64,000 nucleotides of DNA from Streptomyces sp. DH37 (GTDB lineage: Bacteria > Actinomycetota > Actinomycetes > Streptomycetales > Streptomycetaceae). This document shows, piece by piece, positions 58,579-64,000 of this stretch (its first letter is position 1; each line of letters starts with the position of its first letter). Under the pieces are notes generated by a model. The model did no database searches. It saw nothing but the letters and a program-made list of their open reading frames with translations, and was not told the origin of the DNA. The translations under genes were made by a program, and so were the position numbers. The stretch spans positions 87,893 to 151,892 of the forward strand of contig NZ_JARVKV010000010.1 in NCBI RefSeq assembly GCF_029813835.1, in the 5' to 3' direction.

Positions 58579-59472
58579 TCACCGGCCGAACCGGCGCCGT
58601 CCGCCCAGCTCACGGGCGAGTGCCGCGTGGGCGCCGATCGCGCGGAGCCAGAGCTCCGGCAGCCACGTGCCGGCCGGGCCCCACGCCCTCCCCGCCGGAT
58701 CCAGGGACGCCGCGAGCGCGTCCGCCGCCGGACGGCGCCCGGGCTCGCGGTCCAGGCAGGCCAGCAGCACCGGGCGCAGGCCCGCGGGAACGCCCGCCGG
58801 CGCGGGCTCCCCCCGGCCGGGCGCCCCGGGCGTCTCGGATGTCCGGGGCGCCCCGGCGGGCGGCGGGCCGTCCCGGAAGGGGTGGCGGCCGCTCGCGGTG
58901 AGGGCGAGCAGGACGCCGAGGTCGAAGACGTCCTCGGCGGGCCCCCCGTGCCCGTCGGCGGGGGGCTCGCCGGCCAGGGCGCCGAGGGCGCAGTCCACGG
59001 CCCGGGGCCGGTCGGCGGCGACCAGCACGGAGGCCGGCCGCAGGGCGCGGTGGGCGACCCCGGCCGCGTGCAGGTCGGCCAGGGCGTGCGCCAGGGCGGC
59101 GCCGAGCGCCCGTACGGCGGCCTCGGGCGGCGGCCCGTACCGCACGAGCAACCGGGCGAGGCTGGGGCCGGGCACGAACTCCACGGCGGCCCAGGGCCGT
59201 TCGCCGTCCAGCTCGCAGCCCAGCGGCAGCGCCGCGTACGGGCTGGTCACCCGCGTCCGGACGGTGTCCAGGTCGCGCCGGAGCCGGGCCTTCAGCTGCC
59301 GGTCGCGCAGCAGTTCGGGACGGAGCGCCCGTACGGCGGCGAGCCGCTTGCGGCCGCCCCGCCGCGCGGCGCCGCGGCCCAGGTGGACCGGCCCCAGCGC
59401 GCCGTGGCCGAGCGTCCCGAGCAGCCGGTAGGGGCCGAGCCGACGGGGGGCGTCGGTGGCGGGGCGGGCCAT
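58579..59472 (-). CDS. Catalytically degenerate Ser/Thr kinase-fold protein
   Basis: 297 aa. The kinase fold is recognisable from GPYRLLGTLGHGALGPVHLG to DVFDLGVLLALTASGRHPF, but key residues are changed: the beta-3 lysine is R48, the HRD aspartate is A143 (HRALRP), the following Asn is S148, and DFG is DCA (160-162). It probably cannot phosphorylate and may act as a pseudokinase. No transmembrane or PASTA domain. ATG 59472 is used here; GTG 59484 is possible. Confidence 0.8.
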   Translation of the reverse strand: MARPATDAPRRLGPYRLLGTLGHGALGPVHLGRGAARRGGRKRLAAVRALRPELLRDRQLKARLRRDLDTVRTRVTSPYAALPLGCELDGERPWAAVEFVPGPSLARLLVRYGPPPEAAVRALGAALAHALADLHAAGVAHRALRPASVLVAADRPRAVDCALGALAGEPPADGHGGPAEDVFDLGVLLALTASGRHPFRDGPPPAGAPRTSETPGAPGRGEPAPAGVPAGLRPVLLACLDREPGRRPAADALAASLDPAGRAWGPAGTWLPELWLRAIGAHAALARELGGRRRFGR

Positions 59473-59577
59473 GCCTGTGCTCACGGGCGGCAGACTAGAG
59501 GGGGTGGGCGGACGGCGGACGGGATGAGGAGAGCGGTACGCGATACCTGCCGCATCCCTCCGCAAACCCGGCCGGGC

Positions 59578-59877
59578 TCAGCGGCCCCCGGACTCCCCGG
59601 CCCCTCCGCCCGGCCGCCGGCTCCACGGCCACCTCGGCCCGCGCCGCGGCCGGCCCTCCGGCTGGTGGACGTACCGCCAGCCGCGCGGCAGCACCGACCA
59701 CCTCCCGCCGCCGGGCACCGCCTCCAGCCGGTAGACGTGGACGACGGGCCTGCCGCCCGACGGATCGGGGACGGGGATCTCGTAGTACTTCGGCGGCCGT
59801 CCCGTGGGCCCCACCAGCACGGGCAGCACCCGCCCGTCCATCGGCCCGCCGGCGAACGCCGTCTCCTCGCTTCTCAC
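59578..59877 (-). CDS. Small basic protein, unknown function
   Basis: 99 aa with core [34 protein letters not shown] and [10 protein letters not shown], then a Gly/Arg tail. I do not recognise it. GTG 59877 lies 10 bases after the TetR stop and is preceded by GGAG, so it is probably co-transcribed. An internal ATG at 59841 is an alternative start. Confidence 0.6.
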   Translation of the reverse strand: MRSEETAFAGGPMDGRVLPVLVGPTGRPPKYYEIPVPDPSGGRPVVHVYRLEAVPGGGRWSVLPRGWRYVHQPEGRPRRGPRWPWSRRPGGGAGESGGR

Positions 59878-59887
59878 CGCTCCAGTC

Positions 59888-60610
59888 TCACAGCAGGTGG
59901 AGCGCGTCGCCGACCACCGGGGCCACCCGCCGGGCCAGTCGGCCCACCGGCCCGTCCGGCCGCTCCAGTTCCAGGGCGGCGCGGGTGAGTTCGGCCGTCC
60001 GCGGGTCACCGGCGGCGGTGGCGGCGAGCAGGGCCAGGAAGTGGTCCACCAACCAGTCGCGCAGCTCCGGCAGCGGCGGCCGCTTGCCCTCGTCGAGCCA
60101 GATCAGCGAGGCGGCCTCCACCGCCGCGATCCAGGTGCGGACCATCATCCGCAGCCGCGGGCCCGGCCGCGGTCCCCGCGCCGGCGTCAGATGCAGCAGG
60201 ATCTGCTCGGCCGCGGCCCGCCGCACCCCGTCCACGATCGCGTCCGTCCGGGAGGTGTCGGCGACGCTGCCGCCCTGGAGCAGTGCGGAGAAGCCCGCGT
60301 CGTGCCCGTCGACGAAGGCGAGGTAGCGGTCCAGCGCCCGCGACAGCCTGCGGCTGAGCGGACCGGTCTGCGGCTCGGCGAAGCACTGGCGCAGCTCGTC
60401 GGCCGCGCTGCCGAGGGCCGCCTCGTACAACTGCTGCTTGCCGCCGGGGAAGTAGCGGTAGACCAGGGGGCGCGAGACGCCCGCGGCGGCGGCGACGTCG
60501 TCGAGCGAGACGTCCTCGGGAGCGCTGTGCGCGAAGAGGACGAGCGCGGTGGTGATGAGCTGGCCGCGCCGCTCCTCCACGCTGAGCCTGCGGTACGCCG
60601 GGGCGGTCAT
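59888..60610 (-). CDS. TetR family transcriptional regulator
   Basis: 240 aa. HTH in [31 protein letters not shown]; the C-terminal effector domain is of a common actinobacterial type. It lies between an AurF-like oxygenase (upstream, 47-base gap) and a small protein, all on the minus strand. The palindrome at 61650-61663 may be its operator. Confidence 0.9.
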   Translation of the reverse strand: MTAPAYRRLSVEERRGQLITTALVLFAHSAPEDVSLDDVAAAAGVSRPLVYRYFPGGKQQLYEAALGSAADELRQCFAEPQTGPLSRRLSRALDRYLAFVDGHDAGFSALLQGGSVADTSRTDAIVDGVRRAAAEQILLHLTPARGPRPGPRLRMMVRTWIAAVEAASLIWLDEGKRPPLPELRDWLVDHFLALLAATAAGDPRTAELTRAALELERPDGPVGRLARRVAPVVGDALHLL

Positions 60611-60657
60611 GCAGGAAGCGTAACCGCCGCCGGCCGGCCCCGTCCCGTTCCGTCCCG

Positions 60658-61587
60658 CTACGCCAGCAGCCCGGAGCTCCGCCACAGCCGGCGGCCGGCT
60701 CCCCGCAGCACCCCGATCTCGTCCAGGAACTCCGTCAGCCGCTTCGCCCCCGTCTGCATCACCTCGCGGCGGTGGCCGCTGGCCCTCACCTGGGCGACGG
60801 CCTCGCGGCGGTCGAGCCCGACGTCGGTGTAGACCCGCGGGTTGACGAAGGACGCGGACATCACCCGGGCCGCCTGGCCCGAGCTGATGCGGGTCAGCTC
60901 CGCCTCCCAGCGCGGGCAGCTCGCCATCTGGCGGCGCAGCTCCTCGCGCGCGTAGCGCACGTGCCGGGCCTCCTCGACGACGTGGATGCGGGTGATCCCG
61001 CGCACCAGCGGCTGTATCCGCTCGTCGGGGAACGTCAGCCGCTGCATCCAGTCCAGGATCTCCTCGCCCAGCAGGGTCGCGGTGAACGAACCGGGCGTGG
61101 TGGAGACCGTCTTGAGCACCCGCGCCAGGTTGTGGTGGAGCCGCGAGACCGGGTACGGCCGCACCCCCGCCCGCTGGATGAAGCGGGTGAACATCTTGGA
61201 GTGGCGGCACTCGTCCTCGATCTCGGTGAGGGCGTAGCGCACGTGCGAGCTGGTCATGGGCTTGTCGTAGACGTGCCGCACCAGCAGCTGGATGAGGATG
61301 ATCTCGAACCAGACGCCGAGCGAGGCCAGCGAGGCGGCCTCGTGGCGGGCGAGGTCCATCCGCTGCTCCTCCGGCATCCGCCGCCACAGCGGGGTGCCGT
61401 AGAGGGAGACCAGCTCCGGCGGCCAGAACCACTTGCCCTCCTCGAAGGGCGCGTCCCAGTCCAGCTCCCGGTCGGGGTCGAAGGAGTGCCTGGCCGACGA
61501 TGCGAGCAGCCGTTCGGCCACCTGCTCGCGGTCCCTGAGCGGCCCGAGGGCGTCCCGGGGCCCTCCGGCGTCGGTCGCGGTCGTCAT
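60658..61587 (-). CDS. AurF-like diiron oxygenase
   Basis: 309 aa, ferritin-like four-helix diiron fold as in p-aminobenzoate N-oxygenase AurF. Metal ligands are seen as repeated acidic/His helices: ARHEAASLASLGVWFE, EIEDECRHSKMF, GEEILDW and VEEARHVRYA. It may oxidise an amine or another small molecule; no biosynthetic genes surround it. GAGGTGG precedes the ATG. Confidence 0.85.
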   Translation of the reverse strand: MTTATDAGGPRDALGPLRDREQVAERLLASSARHSFDPDRELDWDAPFEEGKWFWPPELVSLYGTPLWRRMPEEQRMDLARHEAASLASLGVWFEIILIQLLVRHVYDKPMTSSHVRYALTEIEDECRHSKMFTRFIQRAGVRPYPVSRLHHNLARVLKTVSTTPGSFTATLLGEEILDWMQRLTFPDERIQPLVRGITRIHVVEEARHVRYAREELRRQMASCPRWEAELTRISSGQAARVMSASFVNPRVYTDVGLDRREAVAQVRASGHRREVMQTGAKRLTEFLDEIGVLRGAGRRLWRSSGLLA

Positions 61588-61649
61588 CGCGGGGCCACCT
61601 CACTGTCGGGGTTACTGGCGGTCACACCTGGTTCGCCTTTTATGAGACC

Positions 61650-61663
61650 GCTTGTCAGCAAGC
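61650..61663. promoter_or_regulatory. Palindrome upstream of the diiron oxygenase gene
   Basis: GCTTG-TCAG-CAAGC, 63 bases before the ATG. Candidate operator for the TetR encoded in the same operon. Confidence 0.5.
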
Positions 61664-61796
61664 CCGTCAATCCCCCGTGCGCGACCGGCCGTACGGGTCG
61701 AAGGCCCCGCGCGGGCCGAACGCGCACGGCGGCGCCCGCCCCCGCCGCCGGGTCGGCGGTGGGGGCGGGCGTCAGGGGTTCGGCCGGCCGGTGCCG

Positions 61797-62249
61797 TCAG
61801 TGCTTGCAGTAGTGCGGGGCCGGGCCGATGTTGACGACGTAGCGGGCGGAGACCCAGCCGTCGTGGTGGTGGTGCTTGCGGTCCAGCTTGTACCAGAGGT
61901 TGTTGCCGGCGACGTTCTGGCCGCGGACCTTGCACTCGATGTGGATGACCTTGCCGTAGGGCAGCGTGGCGAGGACCCGGCTGTGGGTGTTGGGGTGGGT
62001 GCGGACGTTCAGCCCGCTCCGCGCGATGACGCGACCCTTGTAGGTGTGGTGGCGCGAGTCGTCCATCGACTCGGGGGCCATCTCCGGGTTGCGGGTCTCG
62101 GCCTCGGCGCGCGGGGCCTGCTCGGCGCTCTTGCCCATCTCGGCGGAGGGGGCGGGCGGCTCGGCGAGGGCCGGCCCGGCGGCGGTGGCGAGTGCGACCG
62201 CACCACCGGCGGCGACCAGGGCGAGCTTGCTGAGCTTGGACTTCACCAT
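61797..62249 (-). CDS. Secreted SH3-domain protein
   Basis: 150 aa. Signal peptide (residues 1-29, ending ALA), an acidic linker, and a bacterial SH3 domain (GLNVRTHPNTHSRVLATLPYG, NNLWYKLD, DGWVSARYV). Likely binds the cell wall or another surface polymer. AGGAGG precedes the ATG. The HHHH run (about 127-130) could bind metal. Confidence 0.88.
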   Translation of the reverse strand: MVKSKLSKLALVAAGGAVALATAAGPALAEPPAPSAEMGKSAEQAPRAEAETRNPEMAPESMDDSRHHTYKGRVIARSGLNVRTHPNTHSRVLATLPYGKVIHIECKVRGQNVAGNNLWYKLDRKHHHHDGWVSARYVVNIGPAPHYCKH

Positions 62250-62763
62250 CGTGGAGAAACCTCCTGGGAGGGGAGGGCCCGGTGCGGGACCGGGCCCGGG
62301 GAAAGGTCACGTGGACTGCGTCACGGCCCGTAGTGAGCCGATCACTACCACGCACAATTCACGTTAAATCGGCACATATGTGCACGCAATCCATCACGAT
62401 GTGTGACCGGATCGGTCAAAGCCCAGCTCAGAGCGCGTTTGCCCTCGTGGGAGCGCTTTCCGCCCCGCTGTGCCGCACGGGTGAACGTGCCGCGTGTCCT
62501 CCCAGGTCAGCGGCCCGTCGCGTCACCCGGGCGCCGCGCCGCGCCGCGGGGAGGCCGCGGATCCCCGTACGGAGGCCCAGGACGCTGGACCGGCCGAATC
62601 GGCGGCCTCCCCGCGCCGCCGCCGGACACGGACGGCAGCCGCCGCGGGCGCCGGGCGGGGCCGTACACGGCCGCCGTGTACGGACGCGTCCGGCCGTCTG
62701 TGCGGGAGGAGGCGGTGACCGTACGCACGGCGCACAAGTTGGACGGGGCGGGGGTGATCCACC
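62250..62763. promoter_or_regulatory. 514-base divergent region with three palindromes
   Basis: No gene. Inverted repeats: GTAGTGA-GCCGA-TCACTAC (62330-62348), which fits the BldD consensus AGTGA-N-TCACT; GCACATATGTGC (62372-62383); and TGACCG-GAT-CGGTCA (62403-62417). TGGGAGCGCT (62449-62458) is half of a CebR-like site. The region probably controls both the SH3 gene and the HTH gene. Confidence 0.55.
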
Positions 62764-63762
62764 ATGACCGACCGGTCACCGCAGCGGGACACCGAGGGCT
62801 CCGCGACCGCCGGAGCCGCCGCCGAGCACACCGAACACACCGGATGCACCGAACACGCCGCACATGCCGAACACGCCGCACATGCCGAACCGACCGCGTC
62901 CGACGCGTACACCGGCCCGGGCGCCGAGGCGCTGGACGGCACGGACGAGACGACGGACCTCTACCGCGCGATCGGCAGACAGATCAAGCTCCTGCGCGAG
63001 CGCGCCGGGCTCACCCAGCGGGAGTTCGGGGCCCTGGTGGGCTACGGCCTGCACCAGATCTCGGCGGTCGAGCGCGCCCACCGCACGCCGCAGCCGGAGC
63101 TGCTGGAGGCGGCCGACACCGTCCTGAACGCGGGCGGCCTGCTCAGAGCGGTACGGGACGACGTGATCCGCGCCAGGGCGCGGGCCAGGGTCCGGCACCC
63201 GGCGTGGTTCCAGGACTACGCCCGCCTGGAGGCCGACGCGGTCGAGGTCAACTTCTTCAGCACCCTGACCGTGCCGGGGCTGCTGCAGACGGAGGAGTAC
63301 GCGCGGAGCATGCTCGAAGCGCGCATCCCACCGCTGGCCGAGGAGGTGATTCAGCAGCGGGCAGCGGCGAGGATGGCTCGGCAGGAGATCCTGAGGTGCT
63401 GGCCCGCACCCATGGTGACCGCGGTCATCGACGAATCCGTGCTGCGCCGCCAGATCGGGGGAGCGGAGGTCCAGCGAAAGCAGCTCAGGCACCTGCTCGA
63501 CCTCGGGAGCCTGCGGAGCACGACCCTCCAGGTGCTTCCGCTCGACTGCGACGAGTACGCGGGGGCCGACGGGCCGTTCGTTCTGCTGACGCCCAAGGGC
63601 AGGGAACAGGTGGCATACGTGGAGGTCCAGGGCGTCAGTCGCCTGGTTACAGATCAGAGCCGGGTGCGTACTCTGGTGGCTCGATATGGAGGCATTCGGG
63701 GTCAGGCGCTCACACCGCGCCGGTCCATGGCCCTGATCGAGCAGATGCTGGGAGAGCGATGA
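62764..63762 (+). CDS. XRE-type HTH regulator with DUF5753
   Basis: 332 aa. An N-terminal Ala/His/Thr-rich tail (about 1-62) contains two exact 18-base repeats (62851-62886) encoding EHAAHA. The HTH is QIKLLRERAGLTQREFGALVGYGLHQISAVERAHRTP. The C-terminal part is DUF5753 (FQDYARLEADAVEVNFFSTLTVPGLLQTEEYAR). Such proteins pair with DUF397 partners and act in development. The downstream DUF397 gene overlaps its stop (ATGA). Confidence 0.9.
   Translation: MTDRSPQRDTEGSATAGAAAEHTEHTGCTEHAAHAEHAAHAEPTASDAYTGPGAEALDGTDETTDLYRAIGRQIKLLRERAGLTQREFGALVGYGLHQISAVERAHRTPQPELLEAADTVLNAGGLLRAVRDDVIRARARARVRHPAWFQDYARLEADAVEVNFFSTLTVPGLLQTEEYARSMLEARIPPLAEEVIQQRAAARMARQEILRCWPAPMVTAVIDESVLRRQIGGAEVQRKQLRHLLDLGSLRSTTLQVLPLDCDEYAGADGPFVLLTPKGREQVAYVEVQGVSRLVTDQSRVRTLVARYGGIRGQALTPRRSMALIEQMLGER
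62851..62886 (+). repeat. Two exact copies of an 18-bp repeat
   Basis: GAACACGCCGCACATGCC twice in tandem, coding for Glu-His-Ala-Ala-His-Ala within the HTH protein's variable tail. Confidence 0.9.
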
Positions 63763-63968
63763 ACGCAGAGGTGTCCGCGTCGGATGCCGCAGTAGGGTTC
63801 GCCTGGCGCAAGAGCAGTTACAGCGGGGCCGAGGGCGGGGAGTGCGTCGAGGTCGCCGTCGCCGCCCCGGCCGTCCACGTCCGGGACTCCAAGAACGTAC
63901 GGGGGCCGCACCTGTCCTTCGGCGCCTCGCAGTGGGCCGCGTTCGTGGACTTCGCGGCCGGCCGCTGA
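63759..63968 (+). CDS. DUF397 family protein
   Basis: 69 aa, complete. WRKSSYSGAEGGECVEVA, then VHVRDSKNVRGPHLSF and WAAFVDFAAGR are the DUF397 signature. These small proteins are the usual partners of the HTH/DUF5753 regulator encoded just before; BldB-like or toxin-antitoxin-like roles have been proposed. Translationally coupled by a 4-base overlap. Confidence 0.92.
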   Translation: MNAEVSASDAAVGFAWRKSSYSGAEGGECVEVAVAAPAVHVRDSKNVRGPHLSFGASQWAAFVDFAAGR

Positions 63969-64000
63969 CCGCCGCTGACCGCCGCGGGGCGTCGCCGACG

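Overview
The window is high-GC actinobacterial chromosome, almost certainly Streptomyces. The evidence is GC-rich codon use with frequent GTG starts, the DasR/DasABC chitobiose cluster, a WblE protein, a SigH/RshA pair, nickel superoxide dismutase with its SodX peptidase, a conservon (sensor kinase, Roadblock, DUF742, GTPase) and a B12-riboswitch-controlled class Ia ribonucleotide reductase. The layout resembles the conserved core of Streptomyces chromosomes. I see no rRNA, tRNA, CRISPR array, insertion sequence or prophage.

Region by region: 1-3.2 kb has a TPR protein (cut at the edge), peptide deformylase and two secreted proteins: an M15 carboxypeptidase and a smaller one with an M15-like zinc motif. 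3.2-7.0 kb is nrdAB on the minus strand behind two NrdR boxes and a cobalamin riboswitch. 7.1-9.3 kb has a sulfotransferase, an acetyltransferase and a DUF3311 protein. 9.4-16.6 kb is the das locus: dasR diverges from dasA-dasB-dasC, a cytosolic GH3 hexosaminidase and a SIS-fold sugar isomerase, with two dre operators in the gap. Together these import chitobiose, split it to GlcNAc and feed amino sugars into metabolism. 16.7-22.3 kb has a divergent SDR/TetR pair, a PdtaS-type histidine kinase, wblE, a lipid kinase and a small membrane protein. 22.3-24.5 kb has sigH with its anti-sigma gene and an acetyltransferase.

24.5-32 kb holds a PLP enzyme of the ACC deaminase/D-cysteine desulfhydrase family, a DUF2267 protein, an ADP-ribosylglycohydrolase, divergent sodN/sodX, a CGNR zinc-finger protein, a methyltransferase and malic enzyme. 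32.5-35.4 kb is a polar amino-acid ABC importer. 35.5-39 kb has an MDR oxidoreductase, a DUF4097/PadR pair and a small conserved protein. 39-45 kb has the large oxoglutarate dehydrogenase/decarboxylase and a two-component system. 45-50 kb has a spermidine-synthase-like protein, Lon behind a HAIR operator, a MarR regulator and a PP2C-type phosphatase. 50.2-56.1 kb is a conservon with a downstream FAD monooxygenase. 56-64 kb has a secreted coiled-coil protein, a Tat-exported GH64 glucanase, a kinase-fold protein that has lost its catalytic residues, a TetR regulator with an AurF-like diiron protein, a secreted SH3 protein and an HTH/DUF397 pair.

The main second-look items are the layered control of nrdAB, the degenerate kinase, the M15-like secreted protein, the many probable leaderless starts, several uncharacterised operators (including one 13-mer used at two distant loci) and the TetR/diiron-oxygenase unit. 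No clearly unprecedented multi-gene system is visible. Starts not fixed by a ribosome site are flagged.
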